From: Sporosarcina ureae DSM 2281
GTDB lineage: Bacteria > Bacillota > Bacilli > Bacillales_A > Planococcaceae
Assembly (NCBI RefSeq): GCF_000425545.1
Contig: NZ_AUDQ01000002.1
Coordinates: 1 to 64,000 of the forward strand
DNA: 64,000 nt
Direction: 5' to 3'
The notes under the pieces were generated by a model that was not told where the DNA came from, searched no databases, and saw only the letters and a program-made list of their open reading frames with translations. Positions 18,653 to 28,307 of this stretch are shown in pieces. Made by a program: the position numbers and the translations under genes. Each line of letters opens with the position of its first letter. The stretch's first letter is position 1.

Positions 18653-19806
18653 TGTTGTCCACTAATTGCTGCTTGTGCGAGCTTTGTAATCGTCATGTCA
18701 TCCATCGGCGGATTGTGAAGACCAGCTCGTACATCGCGATAATATCGCTGAAGAGGATTGGACATTTCCAAGCTTTTCGCACCTACAATACGCATCGCTA
18801 AGTTAACAATTTCGATCGCACTATTCGTTACAATCGACTTCGCTACCCCCAGTTCATTTTGTAAATGAACTCGACGAGCAGGATCATCGTAAATTCTCGC
18901 GATATCATAAAGTAAATGGCGTGCCTTAATCAGTTCTAAATCCATCTTCCCAATTTGTGTTTGGATACTGAAAAGGGAAGCAATGGGTTCATTGAGGCTG
19001 TTTGGCTGATAAGTTGCTGCAAAGTGTACTGCATAATCACGTGCGGCTTGGGCAATTCCCATGTAACATGCGGGAATATGAAGAAGCCAGCCGTTTTGGT
19101 TGTTGCCGCGAGGTGCTTCATTCACTTCTACTAACTGATCATCCGTTGCTATCACTTGATCCAGTACAAGCGTTTGACTTTCGGTACCGCGCATTGAAAT
19201 CATATGCCAAGTATCTCTAATGGAGAGACCGTTTGCGTCACTTGGCAACAAGAAAAAGCCTGTTTTCTGCTTTTCTTCAATCCAAACAGATACAAGTATA
19301 TGGGTAAGGGCAGGCGCCATAGTCGTAAACGTCTTTTCACCTGAAATCATCCAGCCACTCTCAGTGCGAACAGCAGTCGTTTGTGGTCGACCGCCACGCG
19401 TAGGGCTGCCAGTTTGAGCTTCAGTAACGGAACGATTAACAAGTGCGCCTTGTTGAACCGCTTCACTAAACTGTGCTAATTGTTCTTCCGTCCATTTACG
19501 ATTCTCATACAGTTCGCCAATGACTCCCTGATGCCAGCCGATAGCAAGAGCGGTAGCACTGTCAAAACGAGCGATGGTCTCCTGAAAGAGCACCATGTCC
19601 GTCACTGTGATCCCCCCACCTCCAAACTCTTTAGGTAAGGTTAATGTCGTATAACCCATTTTTATGAGTTTTTCTATATTCTCTTGTGGGAATTTTGAAA
19701 GCTCATCAGATCGTTCTGAAAAGCCGCTGAAAAACGGACCTGCCTCAGTCAATTCATTGACCCATCGGCGTTGAAAGTCCGTTGTAATAAAAAGTTCTGT
19801 TGACAC
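18649..19806 (-). CDS. Acyl-CoA dehydrogenase-family flavoprotein
   Basis: A protein of about 385 residues with the three-domain dehydrogenase layout: N-terminal helices, a beta domain with TEAQTGSPTRGG (about 132) and WMISGEKTFTTMAP, and a C-terminal helical domain ending RYYRDVRAGLHNPPMDD. The usual catalytic glutamate context (YEGT-like) is not visible near the C-terminus, so a classical dehydrogenase reaction is uncertain; some relatives act as flavin monooxygenases. A GTG at 19815 is possible, but the GTG at 19806 has a better distance from the AGGAC SD. It overlaps ypsA by four bases. Confidence 0.75.
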   Translation of the reverse strand: MSTELFITTDFQRRWVNELTEAGPFFSGFSERSDELSKFPQENIEKLIKMGYTTLTLPKEFGGGGITVTDMVLFQETIARFDSATALAIGWHQGVIGELYENRKWTEEQLAQFSEAVQQGALVNRSVTEAQTGSPTRGGRPQTTAVRTESGWMISGEKTFTTMAPALTHILVSVWIEEKQKTGFFLLPSDANGLSIRDTWHMISMRGTESQTLVLDQVIATDDQLVEVNEAPRGNNQNGWLLHIPACYMGIAQAARDYAVHFAATYQPNSLNEPIASLFSIQTQIGKMDLELIKARHLLYDIARIYDDPARRVHLQNELGVAKSIVTNSAIEIVNLAMRIVGAKSLEMSNPLQRYYRDVRAGLHNPPMDDMTITKLAQAAISGQQ

Positions 19807-19815
19807 GAGTAACAC

Positions 19816-20280
19816 GTCCTAACTGCTTCAGTCTCTTACTGCAATTTGTACTAATATATTGTAAATTTATGTAGAAATACAAAATCACCTTGAGTACATC
19901 TCTCAAGAGTCATGAAATTCTAGTATACTAGAAAAACAAAATAAATACCATTCTGACGAAAGAAAAAATTCATATCATACTATGTAAGAATTTACTGAAT
20001 AATCAAGTGGTTTATAAAGCAATTCGCGGTTACAAGATGATGTTTGGCTTGAGTTGAAATTTCTATGTGTAAACTAGTTAAATTAGGAATTAAATGTATG
20101 AGGTTGAGTTCTTGGGACTGTTATTTTAATTTTTATAGAGAAAGTATAAAGCTCTATTAAATGTACTTGTTCAGCATTAAAGTAGCTCTTAATAATTATG
20201 AAAGAAAAAGAATATAAAACGACAAATTAATATGTAAAATGCTTTATTTTATCATAAACCCCAAATATCCCTATACGAAT
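19816..20280. other. Intergenic region upstream of the chemoreceptor
   Basis: An AT-rich stretch of about 465 bp between a minus-strand flavoprotein gene and a plus-strand chemoreceptor gene. I see no convincing ORF, no hairpin terminator and no sigma-D motif of the kind usual for chemotaxis genes. Nothing further can be supported. Confidence 0.4.
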
Positions 20281-21969
20281 ATGAAGTTCACGGTGGGGAA
20301 AAAGTTATGGGTTGGGTTTATGAGTCTTGTCATCATTATCATTGTAATTGGTTTAATAAGGTTCCTAGCGCTGAAGAGTGTTAACGAAAAGTATTCATTT
20401 TTAATTAACGATCGGATGCATAAAGTTATTTTGCTAGAGGAACAGCAAAGCGACCAACATAATTTAGCGAAAAATATTAGAGGTTTTATGTTATATGGTT
20501 CAGAATCGTACATAAACGAATTAGAAGAAACCCAATCGCGTATAGAAGGACGCTTAAATGAATTGGAGCAAATTATAAACAACGATACTATGCAGACTGC
20601 GTTGGGATCTATTCGGGAAGCGAGTGTAGAATACGACAAGGTACTACTATCTATTATAGAAGAGAAACGTGCAGGGAATGATGATCAAGCGCTTGTAATT
20701 GGAACGAATGGAGCAGGTTATCAACAAACTATAACTGATAATATTAATCAAATGACTGATTACCAAAGACAACAGCAAGAAGAGTTGGAAAAGGAAGTGG
20801 CGAGTTATACGAACAGTGCTACTTTGTTAATGGTAATCTTAATCGCACTGGGAGTCATTGGTAGTGTAGTGATCACGACGATCATTAGTCGATTGATTAG
20901 CCGTCCGGTTGGTCAAATGACGAATGCACTAGCTGCAGTATCGGGAGGAAACTTTACCATTGAAGAAGTGAATATCAAAAATAGTGACGAAATTGGCGAT
21001 ATGTCTATTACGCTGAATAAAATGGTTACTGATTTACGAGGTATTATCGATCGGGCGAAAAATTCTGCTTTGCATTTGGCAGCACAATCAGAAGAATTAT
21101 CTGCAAGTGCGGAAGAGAGTTTAGCTGCTTCTGAAATGGTAGCGGAAATTACGGAAAAGAATTTACAGACGAGTGAGATGCAGGCGAATATTGTCAATCA
21201 ATCAACTGTCTCAATGGAAGAGATGATTACGGCCATTGATGTTATCACACAGGATAATGAGGGAATGTTGAATTCGTCAGAAGATGTGGCGCGATTGGTG
21301 AGGGAAGGTTCTGCCTTAATGAAAGAAACGACTAATCAGATGACCAATATCAGTGAGACGATTGGTGAATCCGTGGAAACTATCAATAAAATGTCCAAAC
21401 ACACTGAAAGTATCCGTGGCGTTACATCCATGATTGCGGCAATTGCTGAGCAAACTAATTTACTTGCTCTTAATGCTGCAATTGAAGCAGCCCGTGCAGG
21501 AGAGCATGGGAAAGGCTTTGCTGTTGTAGCTGAAGAAGTACGAAATTTAGCGGAACAATCCAAGCGGTCTACACAAGAAATTGGTCGAATGATTGATACG
21601 ATTATTCACGATGTAGAAACAGTGGTAACGAGCACGGATGAAGGTAGAAAATGTGTGTCAGAAGGCTTATTATCAACAGAGAAAACAAATGCCATCTTTA
21701 TGGATATTGAGCACGCAACGTCAGATGTCAGTGAAAAAGTATCCACAGTATCAGCAGCAATCGAACAGATTCGCGCGATGACAGATGAAGTGACGGATGG
21801 AGCTAAACGAGTAGAAGAATTAGCTATTCAAGCAGCAAACGAAGCTCAATCTACTAGTGCGGCAACAGAAGAACAGTTAGCAGCTAATGAGGAAATCACA
21901 TCCAGTTCACAAACATTGGCTCAACTTGCAGAGCAACTTCAAAATGATATGGCCCGTTTTAAAGTGTAA
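20281..21969 (+). CDS. Methyl-accepting chemotaxis protein
   Basis: A 562-residue transmembrane chemoreceptor. One membrane helix at about 10-30 is followed by an extracytoplasmic four-helix-bundle sensor domain (about 35-170), a second helix (about 180-203), a HAMP domain (about 205-257) and a long [16 protein letters not shown] coil. The CheW/CheA-binding tip is [20 protein letters not shown], and [14 protein letters not shown] follows. The ligand is unknown. Neither the ATG at 20281, nor the GTG twelve bases on, nor the ATG at 20239 has a recognisable SD, so the start is uncertain. No chemotaxis genes are adjacent. Confidence 0.92.
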   Translation: MKFTVGKKLWVGFMSLVIIIIVIGLIRFLALKSVNEKYSFLINDRMHKVILLEEQQSDQHNLAKNIRGFMLYGSESYINELEETQSRIEGRLNELEQIINNDTMQTALGSIREASVEYDKVLLSIIEEKRAGNDDQALVIGTNGAGYQQTITDNINQMTDYQRQQQEELEKEVASYTNSATLLMVILIALGVIGSVVITTIISRLISRPVGQMTNALAAVSGGNFTIEEVNIKNSDEIGDMSITLNKMVTDLRGIIDRAKNSALHLAAQSEELSASAEESLAASEMVAEITEKNLQTSEMQANIVNQSTVSMEEMITAIDVITQDNEGMLNSSEDVARLVREGSALMKETTNQMTNISETIGESVETINKMSKHTESIRGVTSMIAAIAEQTNLLALNAAIEAARAGEHGKGFAVVAEEVRNLAEQSKRSTQEIGRMIDTIIHDVETVVTSTDEGRKCVSEGLLSTEKTNAIFMDIEHATSDVSEKVSTVSAAIEQIRAMTDEVTDGAKRVEELAIQAANEAQSTSAATEEQLAANEEITSSSQTLAQLAEQLQNDMARFKV

Positions 21970-21981
21970 TAAAACAGTAAG

Positions 21982-22016
21982 GAGTTGATTGCGTAGTGTG
22001 CAATCAACTCTTTTTT
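21982..22016 (+). terminator. Terminator of the chemoreceptor gene
   Basis: An 11-bp stem GAGTTGATTGC/GCAATCAACTC followed by six Ts. It overlaps the last codons of the convergent thpR gene. Confidence 0.9.
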
Positions 22017-22552
22017 AATTGAAAATACGCGAGGGCTTCATAAGAGGGGCTTTTCTTAGGATGAATTTTAAACAATGTGAAACCTGCTATTGTAATAGGA
22101 ACAGGTTCTATAGACTTTTTTTCTAATCGCATTTTTTCAGTGGTCTTGCGTTTTTTTGCTATCGTGATATGCGGAACGAAACGAGTGTCTTTTTCCAACT
22201 CTAGGATCTTCTCTGTACGTCTAGCGATTTGCCTTTGTAGTTCGCATAAAGTGTCAGAATTCTGAACCGCTAGAAAAACGACACGTGGTCCACTTGCAGA
22301 TCCGAAAAATGATAAACCTTGTAAGTACACTGTGAACTCTGTATGCGATGTAGCGATTTTCTGTAGATTGGATTTCAGCCATGGGAGCTTAGCCTCGTCA
22401 AGCTCTCCGATATAGCGCATAGTCAAATGTAAATCTTTAGCGTGCGGAATTACTTTGTATTTCTCGTTTAATTGGTATTCTGTACGAAATTGTTGGGCTA
22501 TGTCATCAACAGGATGAGCAATAGAGATGCCGATAAAGTAATGTTGTCCCAA
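22004..22552 (-). CDS. thpR: RNA 2',3'-cyclic phosphodiesterase (2H family)
   Basis: A 182-residue member of the 2'-5' RNA ligase/2H phosphoesterase family, which opens 2',3'-cyclic phosphate ends of RNA. The two catalytic HxTx motifs are HLTMRYIG (about 43) and HITIAKKRK (about 128). The start is TTG, supported by a near-perfect SD (AGGAGGTGA) eight bases upstream. The last bases overlap the terminator of the convergent chemoreceptor gene. Confidence 0.88.
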   Translation of the reverse strand: MGQHYFIGISIAHPVDDIAQQFRTEYQLNEKYKVIPHAKDLHLTMRYIGELDEAKLPWLKSNLQKIATSHTEFTVYLQGLSFFGSASGPRVVFLAVQNSDTLCELQRQIARRTEKILELEKDTRFVPHITIAKKRKTTEKMRLEKKSIEPVPITIAGFTLFKIHPKKSPSYEALAYFQLKKS

Positions 22553-22729
22553 TTCCAGCTCACCTCCTATTCAGTAGGTTCCCTTACACTTTGAAATATA
22601 TGCATGACTGTACAAAATAATCTGTGTATAGCCCGCTGTTTAGGGAACGTACTAACAAATCATCTAAATAATGTGTATAATAAGAGTAGGATATAACTGA
22701 ATTATTATAATTGCAAAGGGGATGTCACG

Positions 22730-23524
22730 ATGATTAAAACATTGATTTTTGATCTGGATGATACATTGATATGGGATGCCAAGAGTATTTCTATGGCATT
22801 TCAAAAAACATGTGAATATGCGACAAAGAAAACAGGAGTCAATCCAGTAGAACTTGAGCATGCTGTGCGTCAGGAAGCAAGAGACTTGTATGCTACATAT
22901 GAGATATTTCCACATACTCAAAATATCGGAATTAATCCTTTTGAAGGATTATGGGGTGTCTTTGACGATGAAGGAGAAGAGTTTCAGAAGATGAAAGAGA
23001 TTGTTCCTGGCTATCAAAAGGGAGCTTGGGTCAATGGGTTAAAGAAATTAGGGGTTGATGATGAAGCGTTTGGTTGGGAATTAGCGGATGTATTTCCAAG
23101 AGAGCGTAAGAATAGCCCCTATATTTACGAAGAGACATTTGAAGTGTTGGATAAATTGAAGGGTAACTATCAGTTAATTCTTTTGACAAACGGTTCACCA
23201 AGTTTACAACAGATTAAATTAACGATTTCACCTGAAATCCCTAGCTACTTTGATCATATTATCGTTTCTGGTGCATTTGGTAAAGGAAAACCTGACGTAT
23301 CTATATTCAAGCATGTTCTTAATTTAAGTGGCGCCCAAGCAAATGAAGCGTTGATGATAGGTGATAACTTAATGACAGATATTTTAGGTTCAAGTCGTAT
23401 TGGTATGCGTAATGTATGGATTAATCGTGAAAATAAGCTTCCGAATGATGAAGTGAAACCTACTTATGAAATCGATAACTTACATGGTCTTTTCCCTATA
23501 CTTAGCACATTAGAAAACCGATGA
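22730..23524 (+). CDS. HAD-superfamily hydrolase, YsaA-like, candidate phosphoserine phosphatase
   Basis: A 264-residue haloacid dehalogenase-type phosphatase. Motif I is FDLDDTLIWD (about 8), motif II LLTNGSP (about 150), the motif III lysine lies in FGKGKPD, and motif IV is MIGDNLMTDI (about 215). A cap domain lies between motifs I and II. It resembles B. subtilis YsaA, which has been proposed to be the phosphoserine phosphatase of serine synthesis. Its position near serA is consistent with that, although the two are not co-transcribed. SD AAAGGGGATG. Confidence 0.8.
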   Translation: MIKTLIFDLDDTLIWDAKSISMAFQKTCEYATKKTGVNPVELEHAVRQEARDLYATYEIFPHTQNIGINPFEGLWGVFDDEGEEFQKMKEIVPGYQKGAWVNGLKKLGVDDEAFGWELADVFPRERKNSPYIYEETFEVLDKLKGNYQLILLTNGSPSLQQIKLTISPEIPSYFDHIIVSGAFGKGKPDVSIFKHVLNLSGAQANEALMIGDNLMTDILGSSRIGMRNVWINRENKLPNDEVKPTYEIDNLHGLFPILSTLENR

Positions 23525-23542
23525 GATGATCTCATCGGTTTT
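23514..23542 (+). terminator. Terminator overlapping the HAD stop codon
   Basis: A perfect 13-bp stem AAAACCGATGAGA/TCTCATCGGTTTT with the TGA stop inside the stem-loop. Confidence 0.88.
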
Positions 23543-23591
23543 GATTCTATTTTACTTGTTTTTAGCTGTTCGTACAGCAAGGAGGTATTAG

Positions 23592-24038
23592 ATGCTAGAA
23601 TATTTATTGGTGTTTTTAGGAGCGGCTATACCGTGGATAGAAATTATGATTGTCGTGCCGCTAGGTATTATTCGAGGTCTATCACCTATGTGGGTAATCA
23701 TTCTTTCATTTGCAGGTAATATGACAACAATTCTTCTGTTGATTGTTGGTTTCCAACGCATTAAGGAATGGATGGCACGTAGAAAACAGAAGAAGGGAAA
23801 AGGCGAGTCGAAACGTCAACAACGTGCAGAACAAATTATGAACATATATGGATTACCGGTTTTAGCACTAGTGGGTCCGATTTTGATCGGAACACACATC
23901 GCGGCTTTTATTGGTCTTGTATTAGGCGCAAAGAAAATGAATACGGCAATTTGGTCAGCGATCAGTATTGCGCTTTGGTGTTTAGTGTTCGGAATTCTGA
24001 CTGCTATGGGATTTGATTTCTTTGTCGATCGTACATAA
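23592..24038 (+). CDS. Small multidrug-export family membrane protein (COG2426)
   Basis: A 148-residue integral membrane protein with hydrophobic segments at about 1-20, 28-50, 85-110 and 118-140. A basic cytoplasmic loop follows the second (ARRKQKKGKGESKRQQR). The N-terminus LGAAIPWIEIMIVVPLGI is typical of this family, annotated as putative small multidrug exporters although transport function is poorly supported. SD AAGGAGG precedes the ATG. Confidence 0.8.
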   Translation: MLEYLLVFLGAAIPWIEIMIVVPLGIIRGLSPMWVIILSFAGNMTTILLLIVGFQRIKEWMARRKQKKGKGESKRQQRAEQIMNIYGLPVLALVGPILIGTHIAAFIGLVLGAKKMNTAIWSAISIALWCLVFGILTAMGFDFFVDRT

Positions 24039-24074
24039 AAAACATCCAGCTGAGAAAATATCAGCTGGATGTTT
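24037..24074. terminator. Bidirectional terminator
   Basis: A stem AAAACATCCAGCTGA/TCAGCTGGATGTTTT between the convergent COG2426 gene and serA. Confidence 0.93.
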
Positions 24075-24080
24075 TCATTC

Positions 24081-25667
24081 TTATAGATCGATTGCTTTTG
24101 CATCATTTATATTTTGAACTTCTTTGATACGCTTGATAGAAGCCGACTCAACGTGGTTGTCGACAGCTAACATCATGATAGCATATCCGCCTTCAGTGGA
24201 ACGTCCAACCTGCATCGCGGCAATGTTGACATTCTCTTCTGCAAGAAGTGTCCCTACACGACCAATTGCACCTGGCTGGTCTCTGTGTCGGATGAATAAT
24301 AAGTGACCGCTTGGAATTACATCCACTACATAATCGTCCACTTTTACAATACGTGCACCAAGACCATTTAGAAGTGTACCCGCTACTTTGCGAACACCTT
24401 TTTCAGTAACAATTTCTACTGTAATCAAGTTCAAGAAACCTTTACCAGTAGTTGTTTTTTGTTCATTTACTTTAATGCCGTAACGATCAGCTAATAACTT
24501 CGCATTTACATCGTTTACAGTTTCTCCAAGGTTACGCTTCAAAAGACCTTTGACTGTATTACGAGTTAGTGCGCGCACATCGTAGTTTGCCAATTCGCCA
24601 GCATATTGAATATTGATTTCATGGATAACGGAGTTTTGGATTTGTGATAAGAACATACCCAACTTCTCTGTAAGATCGAAGAATGGCTCGATTTTCGCCA
24701 ACACATCACGAGAAACAGATGGCAAGTTTACTGGGTTACGAACAGATCCGATTGTCAAGAAGTTCACTACGTCGCGGCTTACGTCGACTGCTACTGATTC
24801 TTGTGCTTCGAATGTACTTGCTCCCAAGTGTGGAGTCGCAATTACTTCAGGTAATGTCAATAATTTGTGGTCGAGGAATGGCTCTTCTTCGAATACGTCC
24901 AATGCTGCACCCGCCACTTTACCGGCAACGATTGCATCGTATAGAGCATCTTCGTCAATAATTCCACCGCGTGCACAGTTGATAATTTGTACGCCGTCTT
25001 TCATTTTCTCAAATGCTTCTTTGTTGATCATTCTACGGGTTTCTTTAAGTAAAGGTGTGTGAACTGTAATGAAGTCTGCTACTTCGAGCACTTCATCTAC
25101 TGTTCCAATTTCAATACCCAATTTCTTTGCAACATCTTCTGTTAGGTACGGGTCATATGCCACTACATTCATGCGTTGTCCTCTTGCGCGTCTTGCGACT
25201 TCAGCACCAATACGACCGAGCCCGATGATTCCTAAAGTTTTGTCTTTCAACTCCACACCAAGGAATGATTTTCTATCCCATTTATTATTTTTCAAAGAGT
25301 TGAATGCTTGAGGGATTTTGCGTGCCATAGACATCATCATAGCGACTGTGTGCTCTGCTGCAGAGTTTGTGTTACCGTCTGGAGCATTGACAACGATAAT
25401 TCCTTTTTCAGTAGCTGCGTCCAAATCGATATTATCGACACCTACTCCAGCACGACCGATAATCTTTAATTGGTCAGCTGCTTCCAACAATTCTTTTGTA
25501 ACTGTTGTCTGACTACGTACTAGTAGGGCGTCGAAATCTTTGATACGCTCTTTCAGCTGATCTGGTGTCATGTCCGTTTCCATTACAATTTCAAAACCTT
25601 CTGCTTGTCGTAGTGGGAAAATTCCGTCCTCGCTAAGTGGGTCACTAATAAGTATTTTAAAAGCCAT
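24081..25667 (-). CDS. serA: D-3-phosphoglycerate dehydrogenase
   Basis: First committed enzyme of serine synthesis. The 528-residue long form has a substrate domain, a Rossmann NAD domain ([15 protein letters not shown], about 145), catalytic residues in [13 protein letters not shown] and TPHLGAST, then an intervening domain and a C-terminal ACT domain for serine sensing (about 455-528). Two ATGs are possible. The start at 25667 ([10 protein letters not shown]) matches the family N-terminus, while the one at 25676 crowds its SD. It is preceded by a T-box leader, so expression should rise when the matching tRNA is uncharged. Confidence 0.95.
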   Translation of the reverse strand: MAFKILISDPLSEDGIFPLRQAEGFEIVMETDMTPDQLKERIKDFDALLVRSQTTVTKELLEAADQLKIIGRAGVGVDNIDLDAATEKGIIVVNAPDGNTNSAAEHTVAMMMSMARKIPQAFNSLKNNKWDRKSFLGVELKDKTLGIIGLGRIGAEVARRARGQRMNVVAYDPYLTEDVAKKLGIEIGTVDEVLEVADFITVHTPLLKETRRMINKEAFEKMKDGVQIINCARGGIIDEDALYDAIVAGKVAGAALDVFEEEPFLDHKLLTLPEVIATPHLGASTFEAQESVAVDVSRDVVNFLTIGSVRNPVNLPSVSRDVLAKIEPFFDLTEKLGMFLSQIQNSVIHEINIQYAGELANYDVRALTRNTVKGLLKRNLGETVNDVNAKLLADRYGIKVNEQKTTTGKGFLNLITVEIVTEKGVRKVAGTLLNGLGARIVKVDDYVVDVIPSGHLLFIRHRDQPGAIGRVGTLLAEENVNIAAMQVGRSTEGGYAIMMLAVDNHVESASIKRIKEVQNINDAKAIDL

Positions 25668-25766
25668 GATATTCATTCTCTCCTTCGATAGTATGTAGTG
25701 GTATTTTTGTAGAAACTAGGTGCAATTGATCGTATATGTATGTTGCGCGCTACCCCCCTTATAGGT

Positions 25767-25815
25767 AAAATAAAAAAGCCTTCCATCCCTTACGTATAAG
25801 TAAGGGGCGAAAAGC
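25767..25815 (-). terminator. T-box expression-platform terminator
   Basis: A stem with CCCCTTAC/GTAAGGG at the tip and CTTTTC/GGAAGG toward the base, ending in a T-run on the minus strand. Confidence 0.85.
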
Positions 25816-26035
25816 TCGATAAACTAACGCGGTACCACCCTTGTTTGCTGCAATTGCAGCCTTCATTCAGCATGCGTAACGTGCATGTGACGGATCAGCC
25901 TACTAAAAGAGTTCAGCTAATCAATTCAGAAGTGCCCCCAACCTCAGAATTTGCTGACTTTCACCTTTGCATCAGCTCTCTGGAAAATCCTTTTTAGGAA
26001 GGTATCTCTTCGTCAAAATTGTTTAACAACTATTA
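25767..26035 (-). ncRNA. T-box leader of serA
   Basis: The minus strand carries the diagnostic T-box sequence AAGGGTGGTACCGCG (about 25842-25828). Upstream lies a stem I region starting AGAGAGCTGATG with an internal GTCAGC partner. It reads uncharged tRNA through a specifier codon. An AGC (Ser) in the context TTAGCTGAACTCT (about 25918-25906) is a plausible specifier, though I could not fold stem I to prove it. The terminator at 25767-25815 completes the switch. Confidence 0.93.
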
Positions 26036-26046
26036 ATTTAGAACTA

Positions 26047-26074
26047 ATCATAACACGTCAAAAACTATTGTCAA
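26047..26074 (-). promoter_or_regulatory. Sigma-A promoter of the serA T-box transcript
   Basis: On the minus strand TTGACA (26074-26069) and TATGAT (26052-26047) are spaced by 16 bases, just upstream of the leader RNA. Confidence 0.75.
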
Positions 26075-26281
26075 TTGCTTTTCCCGAAAATCTGAAAAAC
26101 AGTTAAATGCGAACGTAGTTATTGAATTATTTGTGAACGTTCGTGATTAGGGGGTTAATTATTAAAAAACATCTTTAATTGAACTAAGTGAAAGGATTTT
26201 ACATAAGTCGTCTAAAGAGAAGAAGTACCGATAAGAGTGTTATAGTGAGCTTATACTATTCGTAAAGAGGAGTGTTGGAAA

Positions 26282-26596
26282 TTGAAAAAATTAGAATCTC
26301 TAGAGCAATTTGAGCAACTTACACAGGAAGAAAGAGTGATTTTCTTATTCACTGCAGACTGGTGTCCAGATTGTAGAGTGATTGAACCATTCTTACCTAC
26401 ACTAGAAACTGAGTTTGCAGAGTATGAGTTCATCTCGGTTGATCGCGATGAATTTATAGACCTATGCAGTCAGTTGGATATATTCGGTATTCCTAGTTTC
26501 GTGGCATTTGGCGAAGGAACAGAAAAAGGTCGTTTGGTAAGTAAGAATCGTAAAACTAAAGAAGAGATTGAGGAGTTTATTAACAGTTTAACGTAA
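26282..26596 (+). CDS. Thioredoxin-like protein
   Basis: A 104-residue cytoplasmic thioredoxin-fold protein. The redox motif is WCPDC in FTADWCPDCRVIEP (about 26-30), and the cis-proline follows in FGIPSFVAFG. It is close to the YtpP-type thioredoxins of Bacillus. The start is TTG with an upstream AAAGAGGAG. It is monocistronic, with a TATACT-like -10 about 25 bases before the SD. Confidence 0.85.
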   Translation: MKKLESLEQFEQLTQEERVIFLFTADWCPDCRVIEPFLPTLETEFAEYEFISVDRDEFIDLCSQLDIFGIPSFVAFGEGTEKGRLVSKNRKTKEEIEEFINSLT

Positions 26597-26636
26597 TACA
26601 ATAATTCCTAATGAGTGGATCAAGAGAAATTTGAAC

Positions 26637-26680
26637 AAAAGGACTGAGGACAACTGTAACTGTTGTCCTTAGTCCTTTTT
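26637..26680. terminator. Bidirectional terminator
   Basis: A stem AAAAGGACTgAGGACAAC / GTTGTCCTtAGTCCTTTTT between the convergent thioredoxin and AbrB-like genes. Confidence 0.9.
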
Positions 26681-26719
26681 CATAAGAAGAGATTCTACAA
26701 TAGTTCTTATATATTTGTA

Positions 26720-26989
26720 TTATGTGAAATCTTTCAGTTGCTCTATAAGGATTTTTGCGCCTCGTGGACTGATGTATAGACCGTTCGACAATTGTTTGTT
26801 TTCATCCATCACATCGCCGGTGATAAAACATGCTCTGTTGACCTGATATTTTCTCAATATAATTCTGTCATCCTCTACGAAAATTTCGATAGGGTCACCC
26901 TGATCGATCGACATAGAATTTCGAAGTTCTTTTGGAATGACAATCCTGCCGAGATGATCAACTTTGCGAACTATACCTAAAGATTTCAT
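26720..26989 (-). CDS. AbrB-family transition-state regulator
   Basis: An 89-residue DNA-binding protein. The N-terminal swapped-hairpin barrel reads MKSLGIVRKVDHLGRIVIPK and is followed by LRNSM; the C-terminal part (ITGDVMDENKQLSNGLYISP) is the AbrB/Abh-type multimerisation domain. Such proteins hold back stationary-phase and sporulation genes. The start at 26989 follows a strong SD (GAGGAGGAG); a longer reading from 27034 would put 15 non-family residues ahead. It could be AbrB itself or an Abh-like paralog. Confidence 0.9.
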   Translation of the reverse strand: MKSLGIVRKVDHLGRIVIPKELRNSMSIDQGDPIEIFVEDDRIILRKYQVNRACFITGDVMDENKQLSNGLYISPRGAKILIEQLKDFT

Positions 26990-27081
26990 AAGCTCCTCCT
27001 CGAAGAAAAGTGGTTGGTAATTTCTATTATACACAAAAATAGACTATCTACAATTTACAAAACTAAAATGCGCAGAACAAT

Positions 27082-27122
27082 TTGACAATTCTGCTATACA
27101 ATTAAATTATTAATGCTATAAT
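27082..27122 (+). promoter_or_regulatory. Promoter region of metA
   Basis: TTGACA (27082-27087) with AATTAT 17 bases later, and an alternative consensus TATAAT at 27117-27122 with a poor -35. Either would start the SAM riboswitch transcript. Confidence 0.45.
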
Positions 27123-27140
27123 AGTCATTAATTAAATATT

Positions 27141-27244
27141 TCTTATCAAGAGAAGCTGAGGGAATTGGCCTGATGAAGCTTCAGCAACCTCTGTGCATAC
27201 AGGAAGGTGCTACCTCCAACAAGATTGTTGTCTTGAGAGATAAG
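27141..27244 (+). ncRNA. SAM-I riboswitch (S-box)
   Basis: It contains the conserved pieces CTTATCAAGAGAAGCTGAGG, GGCCTGATGAAGCTTCAGCAACC, AAGGTGCTACCTCC and the closing strand CTTGAGAGATAAG. SAM binding should favour the downstream terminator and repress metA. Confidence 0.97.
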
Positions 27245-27258
27245 AACGGTGAACAGTC

Positions 27259-27296
27259 AACCCTCATTTTCTTATCTAAAAGAAATGAGGGTTTTT
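27259..27296 (+). terminator. S-box terminator
   Basis: A stem AACCCTCATTT/AAATGAGGGTT followed by Ts. Its loop contains CTTATCT, which could pair with the aptamer closing strand in the alternative fold. Confidence 0.9.
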
Positions 27297-27338
27297 TGTA
27301 TAGAAATAGTAATAATAGAACGTTAAGGGGGAAATAGT

Positions 27339-28247
27339 ATGCCGATTAATATACCGAAACATCTACCAGCAGGAGAATTATTGAAAGAAGAGAAAATCTT
27401 TATTATGGATGAGGAACGTGCCACAACACAGGATATCCGTCCAATCAATATTTTGATTTTGAACTTGATGCCTGAAAAAGAGAAGACCGAGTTACAATTG
27501 CTTCGATTGCTTGGAAATACTCCATTACAAGTGAATGTCACATTCCTCAATACAGCATCCTATGTCTCAAAAAACGTCAGTCAGACTCATTTAGAAACCT
27601 TCTATACTACTTTTGAACATGTTAAAAATCGTCGTTTTGACGGTATGATCATTACAGGTGCGCCAATCGAACTTTTACAATTTGAAGATGTAGTCTATTG
27701 GAAAGAGTTAGAAGAGATCATGGAATGGACAAAAACAAACGTTACATCAGTGCTCCATATTTGCTGGGGGGCACAAGCGGCCCTTTATCATCATTACGGA
27801 ATTGACAAGTTCGAGTTGACTAAGAAATGTTTTGGAGTATTTTCACATGATATTACCGATCCGACAGTGAACTTGGCACGTGGATTCAATGATGTATTTG
27901 TAGCGCCACACTCACGCCACACGGGGGTTTCATTAGAAGAAATAAAGAGTCATCCCGATTTGACTCTACTTTCTGCTTCTGAAGAGGCAGGTGCATTCAT
28001 TGTGATCTCAAATGATGCAAAGCATATTATGGTAACTGGACATTTAGAGTACGATGCACACACGTTGGGAGATGAATATGCCCGCGATGTAGAAAAAGGT
28101 GCTGACATTGACATTCCTGTAAATTATTATCCGAATGATGATCCATCAAAAGAACCTATGAATACTTGGCGTTCCCACACGCATTTATTATTCTCTAATT
28201 GGCTCAATTACTATGTCTACCAAAAAACTCCTTACAACTGGAGTTAA
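27339..28247 (+). CDS. metA: Homoserine O-acetyltransferase (MetA family)
   Basis: Activates homoserine for methionine synthesis. The 302-residue protein has the nucleophile Cys in [15 protein letters not shown] (about 143), the catalytic His in PHSRHTG (about 235) and Glu in GHLEYD. Residue 111, in [11 protein letters not shown], is Glu. In characterised MetA enzymes Glu here goes with acetyl-CoA (Bacillus cereus) and Gly with succinyl-CoA (E. coli), so acetyltransfer is predicted. Monocistronic, controlled by the S-box upstream; SD AAGGGGG. Confidence 0.95.
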   Translation: MPINIPKHLPAGELLKEEKIFIMDEERATTQDIRPINILILNLMPEKEKTELQLLRLLGNTPLQVNVTFLNTASYVSKNVSQTHLETFYTTFEHVKNRRFDGMIITGAPIELLQFEDVVYWKELEEIMEWTKTNVTSVLHICWGAQAALYHHYGIDKFELTKKCFGVFSHDITDPTVNLARGFNDVFVAPHSRHTGVSLEEIKSHPDLTLLSASEEAGAFIVISNDAKHIMVTGHLEYDAHTLGDEYARDVEKGADIDIPVNYYPNDDPSKEPMNTWRSHTHLLFSNWLNYYVYQKTPYNWS

Positions 28248-28307
28248 AAGAATTGCTGTATAAATTCCTATAGTTTACACATACTCCGACTACTGGAGGT
28301 GTATGCA

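Noticed and set aside
25767-26035. SAM or lysine riboswitch upstream of serA
   Set aside because: The GGTGGTACCGCG T-box sequence and the tRNA-type leader are decisive.
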